Shown here: positions 44,046-54,241 of the stretch, piece after piece | How positions within the stretch are numbered: position 1 is the stretch's first letter | Layout of the letters: each line of letters begins with the position of its first letter | Assembly (NCBI RefSeq): GCF_000971295.1 | Contig: NZ_LANJ01000012.1 | Span: 62,001 to 126,000, forward strand | Origin: Devosia epidermidihirudinis | GTDB lineage: Bacteria; Pseudomonadota; Alphaproteobacteria; Rhizobiales; Devosiaceae | DNA length: 64,000 nt | Reading direction: 5' to 3' | Made by a program: the position numbers and the translations under genes | Notes under the pieces: model-generated | Seen by the model: the letters and a program-made list of their open reading frames with translations, nothing else | Told to the model about the DNA's origin: nothing | Database searches by the model: none

Positions 44046-44921
44046 ATGTCTCGCGTCACCCTCGCTCTCGTCGCCCTCGTGGGCATTCTGGCCGGCGCAC
44101 TCGGCTATTCCGTGCTCAACAAACCAGCGCCCCAGACCGATAGCGTCGCCGTGCAGGCCATGATCGATCAGGCGATTACCCAATATGACGCCAAGCGCGC
44201 CGCCGATGCGCCCGCAGCGGCGCCGACGCAGGACGTCGCGGCTATCAGCGCTGACACGATCAATCCGCTGATCGAAGCGTACCTGATGAGCGACCCCAAG
44301 GTTTTGCAGCGCATGTCGGTGGCTCTTGAATCCACCTTGCGCGCGGAAGAGCGTGGCAAATCGACCGCCGCTATCGCCGCCATGCGCGATCTGATTTTCA
44401 ACGACCCCGGTCAGGTCGTGCTCGGCAATCCGGATGGCGATGTGACGCTGGTCGAGTTCTTTGACTACAATTGCGGCTATTGCCGCACTGCCCTACCCGA
44501 TCTGGCGACCCTGCTCGCGGAAGATCCAAACCTGCGCGTGGTGCTCAAGGAGTTCCCGATTCTCTCCAACGAATCCATCGACGCCGCCCGCGTCGCTGTA
44601 CTGGTTGGCGAAGCCGACGTGGATTACTGGAGCTTCCACGAAGAGCTGTTCACCAGCCGTGGTCAGGTGGGCAAAAAGGCCGCGTTGGACGCTGCCGGCA
44701 AGCTCGGCCTGAGCCCGGTGAGCCTTGAGCTGCAGATGGGCACTGAGCCGGTTTCCAAGCGTATCCAGACGTCCTACCAGATCGCCAAAGCGCTCAACAT
44801 CACCGGCACGCCGACCTACATCATCGGTAACGAAATCATTCCCGGTGCCATCGGCATCAACGAGCTGCGGACACGTATCGCCAATATGCGCGACTGTGGC
44901 GAAACAACCTGCGGCGGTTAG
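44046..44921 (+). CDS. DsbA-family thiol oxidoreductase
   Basis: 291 aa. An N-terminal membrane anchor or signal (LALVALVGILAGALGYSVL), a helical extension to about residue 120, then a thioredoxin fold with the redox pair Cys143-Gly-Tyr-Cys146 (DYNCGYCRTALPDL) and the cis-Pro loop GTPTYIIGN. The helical N-terminal extension is like ScsC/BdbD-type periplasmic proteins. A second Cys pair (CGETTCGG) ends the chain. First gene before aroQ-accB-accC-aat, a conserved alphaproteobacterial order. Confidence 0.93.
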   Translation: MSRVTLALVALVGILAGALGYSVLNKPAPQTDSVAVQAMIDQAITQYDAKRAADAPAAAPTQDVAAISADTINPLIEAYLMSDPKVLQRMSVALESTLRAEERGKSTAAIAAMRDLIFNDPGQVVLGNPDGDVTLVEFFDYNCGYCRTALPDLATLLAEDPNLRVVLKEFPILSNESIDAARVAVLVGEADVDYWSFHEELFTSRGQVGKKAALDAAGKLGLSPVSLELQMGTEPVSKRIQTSYQIAKALNITGTPTYIIGNEIIPGAIGINELRTRIANMRDCGETTCGG

Positions 44922-45013
44922 GCCCTAATTTTGCCGAGTTTTTTGCCTTTTCGGTGCATTTCGTATAACCGGACTTGCGCCGGTCCAAGGGGCCGGTGCA
45001 CAAGGCAAAAATC

Positions 45014-45451
45014 ATGGTAAAGCGCGTTCTCGTCCTCAATGGCCCGAACCTCAACATGCTCGGTGTACGCGAGCCCGATATCTATGGCGCCTTGACGCTA
45101 AAGGATATTGAGGCGCTCTGCGCCGAGACAGCCGCGGAAGTCGGCCTGAGCGTTGATTTCCGGCAATCCAATCACGAAGGTGAATTGGTCACCTGGATTC
45201 AGCAGGCCCGTGAATCTGCCGATGCGATTCTCATCAATCCGGCGGCATATTCCCATACTTCGGTGGCGATCCACGACGCCCTCAAGGCGGCTGGCCTGCC
45301 TGTGGCCGAAGTTCACCTCAGCAATATCCATCAGCGCGAAGCGTTTCGTCATCATTCCTACGTGTCAGCCGTCGCCTTTGGCGTCATTTGCGGCTTTGGC
45401 GCGACCGGGTATAGGATGGCACTGACAGCCCTCGCTGAGAGACTCAAATAA
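45014..45451 (+). CDS. aroQ: Type II 3-dehydroquinate dehydratase
   Basis: Third step of the shikimate pathway. 145 aa from the ATG at 45014 (AAGG eight nt upstream). Conserved: [19 protein letters not shown] with the catalytic Tyr, [23 protein letters not shown] and [17 protein letters not shown] with the catalytic His. Family length. 34 nt before accB. Confidence 0.96.
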   Translation: MVKRVLVLNGPNLNMLGVREPDIYGALTLKDIEALCAETAAEVGLSVDFRQSNHEGELVTWIQQARESADAILINPAAYSHTSVAIHDALKAAGLPVAEVHLSNIHQREAFRHHSYVSAVAFGVICGFGATGYRMALTALAERLK

Positions 45452-45485
45452 CGATCAACGCGGAAAGCGCGGGAGACCGACAAGA

Positions 45486-45980
45486 ATGACCAAGTCATCG
45501 CAAGACGATCAGGACCTGATCCGGGCGATTGCCGAACTGCTCAACAAGGAAAATCTCGCTGAAATCGAGATTGAGAAGGAAGACTTCCGCGTTCGCGTGA
45601 CGCGCTCCTACGCCAATGAGTCGGTGACCTACGCAGCGCCTCAGTATGCGCCCCAGCAGTTCGCACCCGCCGCGCCGCAGCCACTGGCGCCAGCCGGTTC
45701 GGTTGCCCCAGCCGCGCCAGCCGCTGCCGAGGACCTCGCGTCCAACCCAGGCACTCTGACGTCACCAATGGTCGGCACAGCCTACCGCTCGCCAGAGCCA
45801 GGCAAGCCAACCTTCGCAGAAGTTGGCACCAAGGTCACCGAAGGCCAGACCCTGCTTATCATCGAAGCAATGAAGACCATGAACCAGATCCCGGCGCATC
45901 GCTCCGGCACCGTCACGCGCATTCTCGTTCAGGATGCTCAGCCGGTGGAATACGGCGAGCCGCTCGTCGTCATCGAGTAA
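45486..45980 (+). CDS. accB: Biotin carboxyl carrier protein of acetyl-CoA carboxylase
   Basis: 164 aa. The N-terminal 50 residues are the dimerisation part; an Ala/Pro-rich linker (about 60-90) follows, then the biotinyl domain with the biotin lysine Lys130 in EAMKTMNQI (usually EAMKLMN). Ends in GEPLVVIE. Ten nt before accC, the usual pair in fatty-acid initiation. Confidence 0.97.
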   Translation: MTKSSQDDQDLIRAIAELLNKENLAEIEIEKEDFRVRVTRSYANESVTYAAPQYAPQQFAPAAPQPLAPAGSVAPAAPAAAEDLASNPGTLTSPMVGTAYRSPEPGKPTFAEVGTKVTEGQTLLIIEAMKTMNQIPAHRSGTVTRILVQDAQPVEYGEPLVVIE

Positions 45981-45990
45981 GGGGGACCTC

Positions 45991-47337
45991 ATGTTCCAGA
46001 AGGTCCTGATCGCCAATCGCGGCGAAATCGCCCTGCGCATTCTGCGTGCCTGCAAGGAATTGGGTATCCAGACGGTAGCGGTGCACTCCACTGCCGACGC
46101 CAATGCCATGCATGTGCGCCTTGCTGACGAAAGCGTCTGCATTGGCCCGCCATCGGCCAAGGACAGCTATCTCAACATTCCCGCCATTATGGCCGCCTGT
46201 GAAATCACCGGCGCCGATGCGGTGCATCCGGGCTACGGCTTTCTCTCCGAGAACGCCCGCTTCGCCAAGATCCTGACCGAGCACAACGTGACCTTCATCG
46301 GTCCGTCGGCGCATCACATCGAGATCATGGGCGACAAGATCACGGCCAAAAAGACCGCCGTTGAGCTTGGCATTCCGGTTGTTCCCGGCTCCGCTGGCGC
46401 CGTCGAGAGCGACGAAGAAGCCATCCGCACCGCCCGCGAAATCGGTTACCCCGTGCTGATCAAGGCAACCGCTGGTGGCGGTGGCCGCGGCATGAAGGTT
46501 GCCAAGACCGAAGCCGATGTTCTGGAAGCGTGGTCAACCGCCCGCACCGAAGCCAAGGCCGCCTTTGGCAACGATTCCGTCTACATGGAAAAGTACCTCG
46601 GCAAGCCACGGCACATCGAAGTGCAGGTGCTTGGCGACGGCCAGGGCAATGCGGTGCACCTGGGCGTGCGTGACTGCTCGCTGCAGCGTCGTCACCAGAA
46701 GGTTTGGGAAGAGGCCGGTGGCCCTACCATCAAGCCGGAAGAGCGTGACGAAATCGGCGAGATCTGCGCCGCCGCCATGCGCAAGCTGAAGTACTCGGGC
46801 GCAGGCACCATCGAGTTCCTGTACGAGAACGGCGAGTTCTATTTCATCGAAATGAACACCCGCCTGCAGGTGGAGCATCCGGTTACGGAACGTATCACCG
46901 GCATCGACATCGTGTACGAGCAGATCCGCGTCGCCTCGGGCGAGCAGCTGTCCATGCGCCAGTCGGATGTGAGCTTCTATGGCCATGCCATTGAAGTGCG
47001 CATCAACGCTGAAGATCCGCAGACCTTCGCACCGTCGCCAGGCACGATCACGTTCTACCACCCCGCTGGTGGCGTTGGCGTGCGCGTCGATTCGGCTGTC
47101 TATCAGGGCTACAAGATCCCGCCCTATTACGACTCGCTGATCGGCAAGCTGATCGTATATGGCCGAACCCGCGAGGAATGCCTGCAGCGTCTGCGCCGCG
47201 CGATTGACGAATTCGTCATCGACGGTATCAAGACCACCCTGCCCCTGTTCCAGCGCCTGATCCGCGAACCGGATGTTCTTGCCGGGAATTACGACATTCA
47301 CTGGCTTGAAAAATACCTGGCCGAGAACAAGGTCTGA
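45991..47337 (+). CDS. accC: Biotin carboxylase of acetyl-CoA carboxylase
   Basis: Carboxylates biotin on AccB using ATP and bicarbonate. 448 aa from the ATG at 45991 (starts MFQKVLIANRGEIALRI, with GGGGGA upstream). Motifs: ATP-grasp GGGGRGMK, KYLGKPRHIEVQVL, the catalytic EMNTRLQVEHPVTE, and INAEDPQTFAPSPG. Followed by a strong terminator, though aat may read through. Confidence 0.98.
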   Translation: MFQKVLIANRGEIALRILRACKELGIQTVAVHSTADANAMHVRLADESVCIGPPSAKDSYLNIPAIMAACEITGADAVHPGYGFLSENARFAKILTEHNVTFIGPSAHHIEIMGDKITAKKTAVELGIPVVPGSAGAVESDEEAIRTAREIGYPVLIKATAGGGGRGMKVAKTEADVLEAWSTARTEAKAAFGNDSVYMEKYLGKPRHIEVQVLGDGQGNAVHLGVRDCSLQRRHQKVWEEAGGPTIKPEERDEIGEICAAAMRKLKYSGAGTIEFLYENGEFYFIEMNTRLQVEHPVTERITGIDIVYEQIRVASGEQLSMRQSDVSFYGHAIEVRINAEDPQTFAPSPGTITFYHPAGGVGVRVDSAVYQGYKIPPYYDSLIGKLIVYGRTREECLQRLRRAIDEFVIDGIKTTLPLFQRLIREPDVLAGNYDIHWLEKYLAENKV

Positions 47338-47345
47338 CAAACATC

Positions 47346-47374
47346 AAGGGGCGCGGTGCGCCCCTTTTCTTTTA
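47346..47374 (+). terminator. Terminator between accC and aat
   Basis: Stem AAGGGGCGC / GCGCCCCTT with a GGT loop, followed by TTCTTTT. It ends only 7 nt before the aat ATG, so it may also act as an attenuator for aat. Confidence 0.85.
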
Positions 47375-47380
47375 GGCCGT

Positions 47381-48016
47381 ATGACGATGTCCAAACCCAG
47401 CCCCTTCGATGTCGAGATCACCCCGGAACTGATCGTCCGGGCCTATCGCGCCGGCATCTTTCCAATGTCGGAAGACGCTGAAGACGAGGACATCTTCTGG
47501 GTCAGTCCGGAGATGCGTGGCATTCTCCCACTCGACGGGTTCCGCCTCTCGACCAGCCTGCGCAAGGCGATCCGAAAATCAGTGTTCGAAGTGCGGGTCG
47601 ATACCGATTTCGAAGCTGTCATCGAGGGCTGCGCCACGGTTGGCGAGGATCGCGAGCAGACCTGGATCAACTCCACCATCCGCAATGTCTATGGTGAGCT
47701 GTTCCGGCGCGGGGTGGCGCACACAGTTGAGGTCTGGGACGGAGACGAGCTCGTCGGTGGGCTCTATGGGCTGGCCATCGGCGGCGCGTTCTTTGGCGAG
47801 TCGATGTTTCATCGCCGCACCAATGCCAGCAAGATGGCCATGGCCCATCTGGTCGAGAGACTGAATGCCGGCGGCTTCGTGCTGCTCGACACCCAGTTCA
47901 TCACCGACCATCTGGAATCGCTTGGCGGCATCGAAATCCCGCGCGAACACTATGAAGAGCGACTGGCCGAGGCGCTACATGTCGACGGCGATTGGGCTGC
48001 CTGGGATCGACGCTAG
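47381..48016 (+). CDS. aat: Leucyl/phenylalanyl-tRNA-protein transferase
   Basis: Adds Leu/Phe from tRNA to proteins with N-terminal Lys/Arg for ClpAP degradation (N-degron pathway). 211 aa from the ATG at 47381 (a second ATG at 47387 is also possible). Motifs: AYRAGIFPMSE, SPEMRGILPLD, WINSTIRNVY, GGLYGLAIGGAFFGESMFH, LLDTQFITDHLESLG. It converges on the GyrI-like gene, stop codons overlapping in CTAG. Confidence 0.96.
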   Translation: MTMSKPSPFDVEITPELIVRAYRAGIFPMSEDAEDEDIFWVSPEMRGILPLDGFRLSTSLRKAIRKSVFEVRVDTDFEAVIEGCATVGEDREQTWINSTIRNVYGELFRRGVAHTVEVWDGDELVGGLYGLAIGGAFFGESMFHRRTNASKMAMAHLVERLNAGGFVLLDTQFITDHLESLGGIEIPREHYEERLAEALHVDGDWAAWDRR

Positions 48017-48507
48017 TCCTTGAGGCGGAACGCAATCTCGGTGACCGGCAGACCCGACGGGTCTTCGCCGGGATCCTTGTGGTAGATCTCCATGCGATTG
48101 GCATTCACATAGCTGTCGCCCTGCGCCTCGCCATCCAGCTTGAAGCCCTGTTTGCAGGCCCAATCGTCCAGCTTCATGTTGGCGTCGTAAAGCTCCGGGT
48201 AATCGGCTGTTGCCGTGAGCGAGGCGAAGCGGCCGCCCGGAATGGTGCCCGTCGAGACGCGATCGTCAGGTGTCAGCACCCGGTCGGTCGGCATGGCGAC
48301 CTGCATTTCCATTTCACCACCGGGGAAGAAGCCGACATAATTGAAGATTGGCGCGCCGGTGAGTTGCCCGCCTTGCGCCAAAACCCACTGCACCACCTCG
48401 CCGATGAGCCGCGGGGCGGTGCCGGCGATCTCGGGTTGGCGGAGCTTGAGCACGATGGCCGCATAGGGCTGCGGCGCGCGGTCGACGATTTTTGGTTCTG
48501 TGAGCAT
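48013..48507 (-). CDS. GyrI-like small-molecule-binding domain protein
   Basis: 164 aa from the ATG at 48507, which has a strong AGGAGG site; the longer upstream frame is not supported. Single GyrI-like/AraC effector-binding fold: YAAIVLKLRQPEIAGTAPRLIGE at the start, PIFNYVGFFPGG in the middle and the binding Glu near the end (GLPVTEIAFRL). Stand-alone versions bind or hydrolyse small cationic compounds; ligand unknown. Confidence 0.85.
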   Translation of the reverse strand: MLTEPKIVDRAPQPYAAIVLKLRQPEIAGTAPRLIGEVVQWVLAQGGQLTGAPIFNYVGFFPGGEMEMQVAMPTDRVLTPDDRVSTGTIPGGRFASLTATADYPELYDANMKLDDWACKQGFKLDGEAQGDSYVNANRMEIYHKDPGEDPSGLPVTEIAFRLKD

Positions 48508-48665
48508 GCTGTCCTCCTCTGTGCCCGCCCCGCCTGAGAGTGCCTCCCAAAACACGGGATCGCAATCACCAAGCCATAGGCATTGGAATGCAATTGCTGC
48601 GGGCTGTAGCTGGACGACGAATGAACTCGGACGACTTCGACGCGTGGGCAATTGCCCGCCTGTAT

Positions 48666-49097
48666 CTAGCGTCCCTCAGGCAGCGGCACATCCGTGCTGG
48701 TGCGGCACTCGATCAGCCACACATCGTAGACGGCGTGATCGACGGCATTGAGCGCAGGGCTATCGGCGAACATCCAGCCGGTGAAGATGCGCTTGGAGGT
48801 GCCGGTCAGGCTGCGCTGATCGACCTCAAGAAACGCGGACACGCGCTGTGTCTCGGTGGATGGACGACTATAGCAGGCGCGCGGCGTGATCTCGAGCGCA
48901 CCGAACAGCACCGTCTCGTCGATATAGACATCAAAGCGGGTGATGCGGCCGGTGATCTTGTCGAGGCCGGCAAAGGTCGCTACCGGATTGGCAATCGGCT
49001 GGGCCGCAACGGGCAAGGCAAAGCCAGAAAATGCCAGCGCCGCAACGGGCACCAGCGTTCTCACGAGCTTTGAAATCAGGTTATCCGTGTGGCGCAA
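48666..49097 (-). CDS. DUF2155 periplasmic protein
   Basis: 143 aa. Signal peptide (VPVAALAFSGFALPVAAQP), then the DUF2155 core: DKITGRITRFDVYIDE, ALEITPRACYSRP, VFLE/SAFLEVDQ..., RIFTGWMFADSPALNAVDHAVYDVWLIEC. Two cysteines probably form a disulfide. Found next to NDUFA12 and aat across alphaproteobacteria; role unknown. The start codon is uncertain: TTG at 49097, or a GTG 33 nt further in. Confidence 0.88.
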   Translation of the reverse strand: MRHTDNLISKLVRTLVPVAALAFSGFALPVAAQPIANPVATFAGLDKITGRITRFDVYIDETVLFGALEITPRACYSRPSTETQRVSAFLEVDQRSLTGTSKRIFTGWMFADSPALNAVDHAVYDVWLIECRTSTDVPLPEGR

Positions 49098-49108
49098 GTC
49101 GCCAGCGC

Positions 49109-49507
49109 CTATTCGGGCGACCAGGCGTCGTAGTCGCCGGTCACGCGTGGACGCTCGCCCTTGCTGAGCAAGCTGCCATCTGGGCGATACGCTGCGCCCG
49201 AGCCGGTGAGGTTTTTGACGTGTGGCTTCTGCCAGCCGCGAGCGACATAGTTGGATTGGGTGGGCACAATGTCGGTGCGGTGGTGCATCCAGCCGTGCCA
49301 GCCGTCGCCAATGGTCGAGGCATCAGCGTAACCGTTATAGGTCACGTAGCGCCGATCGGCCTTTTTGTCCTGATAGTACTTGTTGCCGAATTCGTCGCTG
49401 CCGACGTAGTCGCCGAAGCGCCAAATCCAAAGGCGCGTACCCCAAGTCTGGCCGCTCCACCAGGAGAAGATTTCAGTGAGGAACTGCTTGGTACCGGATT
49501 TGGCCAA
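49109..49507 (-). CDS. NDUFA12-family complex I accessory protein
   Basis: 132 aa homologue of the mitochondrial complex I subunit NDUFA12 (B17.2). Conserved: FSWWSGQTWGTRLWIWRFG, VGSDEFGNKYYQDK, RRYVTYNGYADAS, WHGWMHHRTDIVPTQ. It is one of the few accessory subunits shared by alphaproteobacteria and mitochondria. It lies 11 nt upstream of the DUF2155 gene in the same unit. Confidence 0.95.
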   Translation of the reverse strand: MAKSGTKQFLTEIFSWWSGQTWGTRLWIWRFGDYVGSDEFGNKYYQDKKADRRYVTYNGYADASTIGDGWHGWMHHRTDIVPTQSNYVARGWQKPHVKNLTGSGAAYRPDGSLLSKGERPRVTGDYDAWSPE

Positions 49508-50322
49508 TTGTCGATTCCGCCGTCGATAGCTGCGATTGCGCCCGATGTATCATGACGCGCCGCAAGCGCCTAGAAAGAAGTGACCAAAAGCGCGCGCCGA
49601 TCAGCTCACTTCTGGCAATGCCGAACCGACTCGTTTGCTCTGATCCGCACAGGGTAACGTCCCGCCGCTACCCAATATGGCGCTTCCTCCGATCTTATCC
49701 ATACACACCTCGTTGTGCCGGGCGTGGCACAACCAGATGGTGCGCTGGCCTCTGAGCACCACAAGCGCTTGTGTCGAAGCCTTGTGAACGCGATTGGGCC
49801 GAAATTTCTGCGCTTGACACCATTTGGCTCCATCGATTCTGCCTTCGACGGGCGTGGTTAAGGCCCCCATAACGGGCTGTGTCGGCACTCGAAGATCGTG
49901 GAGTTACCTTGTCTTAGCGCCACTTTCTGAGACGGTTTTTGGCGCTATCCGCGGACCTTACATTTCACTTCAAACAGGCCTAGGAGCCGCCCGTTTGCCT
50001 TGTAGTTTGTCCCCACAATTCACATATTATGCCTACTAGCGCTTGTCGCCGCGGCGACCAAGGCCACTAGACCTTGTATTTTGCTCCGTTGACGCGCGCT
50101 CTGAATCGGAAGAATGTTTTCGACGGTCCGATATGGAATTTCGTATCGTACAAGTCCGAAGTGAGAGCGCGGCATTAGACCGACGCCACACTGCGGCACA
50201 GGCAAGTTTTGGGGCTCGTTCACCGGGCCTCGTTGGTAAAGCGTCAGCAACAGATGTGGGTTTGAAGCCGAGGTTACGGCTTGCGGATGCACGTGTCCGT
50301 TACATTGGGGATTACGACAACA
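49508..50322. other. 815-nt interval upstream of nrdJ, no gene recognised
   Basis: No plausible coding frame; the frames that exist are Arg/Pro-rich shadows. No cobalamin riboswitch core (no B12-box like GCCAGGAGACC). CACAATTCACATATTATG at about 50013-50031 is AT-rich and could be part of an nrdJ promoter or a degenerate NrdR box, but the palindrome is poor. Confidence 0.5.
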
Positions 50323-53300
50323 ATGCGTATCGAACGCCGGTTTACGACAGCAGATCAGGATCGCTACAGCGCAATTGAATTCCGCTCGGCCACGAGCGAG
50401 ATCCGCAATCCCGATGGCTCGGTCGTGTTCAAGCTCGAAGACATCGCGATCCCTTCGACCTGGAGCCAGGTTGCAGCGGACATCATTGCGCAGAAGTATT
50501 TCCGCAAGGCCGGCGTGGCAAAGGCCCTCAAGAAGGTCGAGGAAAACTCCGTGCCGTCCTGGCTATGGCGCTCCGTCCCCGACGAAGCTGCGCTCGCCAA
50601 GCTGCCGGAGGCCGAACGCTATGGTTCGGAAATGGACAGCCGTCAGGTGTTCGACCGCTTGGCCGGCACCTGGACCTATTGGGGCTGGAAGGGCGGCTAC
50701 TTCGATAGCGAAGCCGACGCCCTCGCCTTCCGCGACGAACTCGCATTCATGCTGGCCACCCAGCGCGTTGCCCCCAACAGCCCACAATGGTTCAACACGG
50801 GCCTGCACTGGGCCTATGGCATCGACGGTCCCGGCCAGGGCCACTTCTATGTGGACCCCTTCACCCACAAGCTCGTGCAGTCCAAGAGCTCGTACGAGCA
50901 TCCCCAGCCGCACGCCTGCTTCATCCAGTCGGTCAATGATGACCTGGTCAACGAAAACGGCATTATGGACCTCTGGGTCCGTGAAGCGCGCCTGTTCAAG
51001 TATGGCTCGGGCACCGGTACCAATTTCTCGGCTCTGCGCGGCGGTGGCGAAAAGCTGTCCGGCGGCGGCAAGTCGAGCGGCCTGATGAGCTTCCTCAAGA
51101 TCGGCGACCGCGCTGCGGGCGCCATCAAGTCGGGCGGCACCACACGTCGCGCCGCCAAGATGGTCGTGATCGACATCGATCACCCCGATATCGAGGAATA
51201 TATCAACTGGAAGGTCAAGGAAGAGCAGAAGGTTGCTGCCCTTGTGACCGGCTCCAAGGTTGTCTCAAAGCACCTCAAGGCCATCATGAAGGCCGCCGTG
51301 AACTGTGAAGGCACCGGCGACGATTGCTTTGACGTGGCCAAGAACCCTGCCCTCAAGCGCGAAGTCCGCGCTGCCAAGAAGGCACTGGTTCCCGAGAACT
51401 ACATCTATCGCGTCATCCAGTTCGCCAGGCAGGGCTACACCGAGCTCGATTTCCCGGTTTACGACACCGACTGGGATAGCGAAGCCTATCTGACCGTTTC
51501 CGGCCAGAACTCGAACAATTCCGTCCGCGTCACCGACGACTTCCTCCGCGCAGTCGAAACCGATGGCGACTGGAACCTGACGGCTCGCGCCACCGGCAAG
51601 GTCACCAAGACCCTCAAGGCGCGTGACCTCTGGGAACAGGTTGGTTACGCGGCATGGGCTTCGGCTGATCCCGGCATTCAGTATCACACCACCATCAACG
51701 AGTGGCACACCTCGCCCGAAGCCGGTCCGATCAATGCATCGAACCCTTGCTCGGAGTACATGTTCCTCGACGACACCGCCTGCAATCTGGCGTCGGTGAA
51801 CCTGCTGCCGTATCGCAACACCGACGGCACCTTCAACACCGCCGCCTATGAACACACCGTGCGCCTCTGGACCATCGTGCTCGAAGTGTCGGTGATGATG
51901 GCGCAGTTCCCGTCCAAGGCCATCGCCGAGCGTTCATACGAGTACCGCACGCTGGGTATCGGCTACGCCAATATCGGTGGCTTCCTGATGACCTCGGGCA
52001 TTCCTTATGACTCCGTGGAAGGCCGCGCCATTGCTGGTGCCGTCACCGCGATCATGACCGGCGTCAGTTATGCGACCTCGGCCGAAATGGCTAGGGAACT
52101 CGGCCCATTCAAGGATTACAAGCGCAACGCCAAGCACATGCTGCGCGTCATCCGCAATCACCGCAACGCTGCCCACGGCAATGCTGGTGGCTATGAAGGC
52201 CTGTCCATCACGCCTGTGCCATTGGACCACGCAAATCTGTCTGACGCGGCGCTCAGCGAACGCGCCAAGCTGGCTTGGGACAATGCGCTCGCGCTGGGCG
52301 AACAGCATGGCTATCGCAATGCCCAGGTCTCCGTGATTGCCCCGACCGGCACGATCGGACTGGTGATGGATTGCGACACGACAGGCATTGAACCTGACTT
52401 TGCCCTAGTCAAATTCAAAAAACTCGCCGGTGGCGGTTACTTCAAGATCATCAACCGTGCTGTGCCACCTGCCCTGCGAACCCTTGGTTATTCCGAGTCC
52501 CAGATTGCCGAGATGGAGGCCTATGCGGTCGGCCACGGCAACCTGAACCAGGCGCCGGGCGTCAATCCATCGACCCTGCGCGCCAAGGGCTTCACCGACG
52601 ACAAGATCGAAGCCCTCAACAAGGGCATGGCTTCGGCTTTCGACATCAAGTTCGTGTTCAACCAGTGGACGCTGGGCCTCGACTTCCTCAAGGGCCTCGG
52701 CGTGACCGAAGAGCAGATGAACGATTTCAGCTTCGAGCTGCTGCCGTTCCTCGGCTTCTCGCGCAAGGACGTGGAAGCTGCCAATATCCACGTTTGTGGC
52801 GCGATGACCCTTGAAGGCGCTCCGCACCTCAAGGCAGAGCACCTGCCCGTGTTCGATTGCGCTGCACCATGCGGCAAGATCGGCAAGCGCTCGCTTTCGA
52901 TCGAAAGCCACATCCTGATGATGGCAGCGGCTCAGCCGTTCATCTCGGGCGCGATCTCCAAGACGATCAACATGCCAAACGACGCGACCGTTGAGGACGC
53001 CAAGGAAAGCTACATGATGAGCTGGCGCCTGGCCCTCAAGGCCAACGCGCTCTATCGCGATGGCAGTAAGCTCAGCCAGCCGCTGAACTCCTCGGTTCTG
53101 GCCGCTGCCGACGACGAGGACGACGAAGACGCCCTGGAAGATCTGGTCTCGATGAACGCCGCAGCCCGCGTGCCGGTCATTGCCGAAAAGATCGTCGAGC
53201 GGATCGTTGAAACCGTCCGTCGCGACCGCGAAAAGATGCCAGACCGCCGCAAGGGTTACACTCAGAAGGCCGTCGTTGGTGGCCACAAGGTCTATGTCCA

Positions 53301-54036
53301 CACCGGCGAATATGCCGATGGCCGCCTGGGCGAAATCTTCATCGACATGCACAAGGAAGGCGCCGCCTTCCGCGCGATGATGAACAACTTCGCCATCGCC
53401 ATCTCGATTGGCCTGCAATATGGCGTGCCACTGGACGAGTTCGTGGAGGCCTTCACCTTCACGCGCTTCGAGCCCGCCGGCATGGTCATGGGCAATGATC
53501 GCATCAAGAACGCAACTTCGATCTTGGACTACGTGTTCCGCGAACTCGCCGTCTCCTATCTCGACCGCGACGACCTGGCCCATGTGAACCCGGACAGCCC
53601 GACTTCGCTCGGCAAGGGCGTTGCCGAGGAGCAGGCGCCGTCGCACGCTGCGAACAGCCCTGCCCCGGTGCCCGCCGAGCGCTTTGTCTCCCGCGGCATG
53701 ACCCGTGGCCGCGTCGCCAACAAGTCGCTGATGATCGTCTCGGGCGATCACCAGTTCAATCCCGTGCAGGCGGTCCAGACCTCAACCGTGACCGCGCTGC
53801 GCGCTGCCACGGCCCTCAAGGTGGACACGCAACTGTCCCCCTCCGCCTTCGCCGCCGCCGAACTCAACCCCATCCCAAGCCCGCCGCCCAGCAAGGACGC
53901 AACCCTTCTGCGCGCCGAAGCCCAGATGAAAGGCTACACCGGCGACCAATGCACCGAGTGCCACAACTTCACCATGGTCCGGAATGGAACCTGCCTGAAG
54001 TGCGATACCTGTGGAACGACGACTGGGTGCAGTTGA
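50323..54036 (+). CDS. nrdJ: Adenosylcobalamin-dependent (class II) ribonucleotide reductase
   Basis: Reduces ribonucleotides using B12 as radical source; works with or without oxygen. 1237 aa from the ATG at 50323 (starts [21 protein letters not shown], as in rhizobial NrdJ). Substrate-site segments: [80 protein letters not shown]-terminal Cys-rich ribbon [23 protein letters not shown] holds the reducing cysteines. Followed by a hairpin terminator. No other ribonucleotide reductase in the window. Confidence 0.97.
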   Translation: MRIERRFTTADQDRYSAIEFRSATSEIRNPDGSVVFKLEDIAIPSTWSQVAADIIAQKYFRKAGVAKALKKVEENSVPSWLWRSVPDEAALAKLPEAERYGSEMDSRQVFDRLAGTWTYWGWKGGYFDSEADALAFRDELAFMLATQRVAPNSPQWFNTGLHWAYGIDGPGQGHFYVDPFTHKLVQSKSSYEHPQPHACFIQSVNDDLVNENGIMDLWVREARLFKYGSGTGTNFSALRGGGEKLSGGGKSSGLMSFLKIGDRAAGAIKSGGTTRRAAKMVVIDIDHPDIEEYINWKVKEEQKVAALVTGSKVVSKHLKAIMKAAVNCEGTGDDCFDVAKNPALKREVRAAKKALVPENYIYRVIQFARQGYTELDFPVYDTDWDSEAYLTVSGQNSNNSVRVTDDFLRAVETDGDWNLTARATGKVTKTLKARDLWEQVGYAAWASADPGIQYHTTINEWHTSPEAGPINASNPCSEYMFLDDTACNLASVNLLPYRNTDGTFNTAAYEHTVRLWTIVLEVSVMMAQFPSKAIAERSYEYRTLGIGYANIGGFLMTSGIPYDSVEGRAIAGAVTAIMTGVSYATSAEMARELGPFKDYKRNAKHMLRVIRNHRNAAHGNAGGYEGLSITPVPLDHANLSDAALSERAKLAWDNALALGEQHGYRNAQVSVIAPTGTIGLVMDCDTTGIEPDFALVKFKKLAGGGYFKIINRAVPPALRTLGYSESQIAEMEAYAVGHGNLNQAPGVNPSTLRAKGFTDDKIEALNKGMASAFDIKFVFNQWTLGLDFLKGLGVTEEQMNDFSFELLPFLGFSRKDVEAANIHVCGAMTLEGAPHLKAEHLPVFDCAAPCGKIGKRSLSIESHILMMAAAQPFISGAISKTINMPNDATVEDAKESYMMSWRLALKANALYRDGSKLSQPLNSSVLAAADDEDDEDALEDLVSMNAAARVPVIAEKIVERIVETVRRDREKMPDRRKGYTQKAVVGGHKVYVHTGEYADGRLGEIFIDMHKEGAAFRAMMNNFAIAISIGLQYGVPLDEFVEAFTFTRFEPAGMVMGNDRIKNATSILDYVFRELAVSYLDRDDLAHVNPDSPTSLGKGVAEEQAPSHAANSPAPVPAERFVSRGMTRGRVANKSLMIVSGDHQFNPVQAVQTSTVTALRAATALKVDTQLSPSAFAAAELNPIPSPPPSKDATLLRAEAQMKGYTGDQCTECHNFTMVRNGTCLKCDTCGTTTGCS

Positions 54037-54080
54037 GGGCGGAAGTCGGCGCACGCCCGCACGATATACGCAAAACACAA

Positions 54081-54110
54081 AGCTCCGGGAAACCGGGGCT
54101 TTTGATTTTG
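54081..54110 (+). terminator. Terminator of nrdJ
   Basis: Stem AGCTCCGG / CCGGGGCT (one G-U pair) with a GAAA loop, followed by TTTTGATTTT. Confidence 0.9.
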
Positions 54111-54241
54111 CTAAACCTATAGAGCCCCTTTGAGCGCAAAAAGTGCTGCATACCGCGGATCGGAGTGGCGGCTCAAATGGCGGGGCGACAGCCATCGGGA
54201 TGACAGAGCGAGAAAACCGCCTTTCGGCCGCTTTCCATTTG

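Noticed and set aside
49601..49888. 95-codon minus-strand frame upstream of nrdJ
   Set aside because: Composition is not protein-like, and there is no ribosome-binding site or recognised motif.
49508..50322. A cobalamin riboswitch or NrdR box upstream of nrdJ
   Set aside because: No B12-box or conserved core in the interval, and CACAATTCACATATTATG is too imperfect to call an NrdR palindrome.
52405..53751. 448-codon minus-strand frame inside nrdJ
   Set aside because: Antisense shadow; no ribosome-binding site and no motifs.
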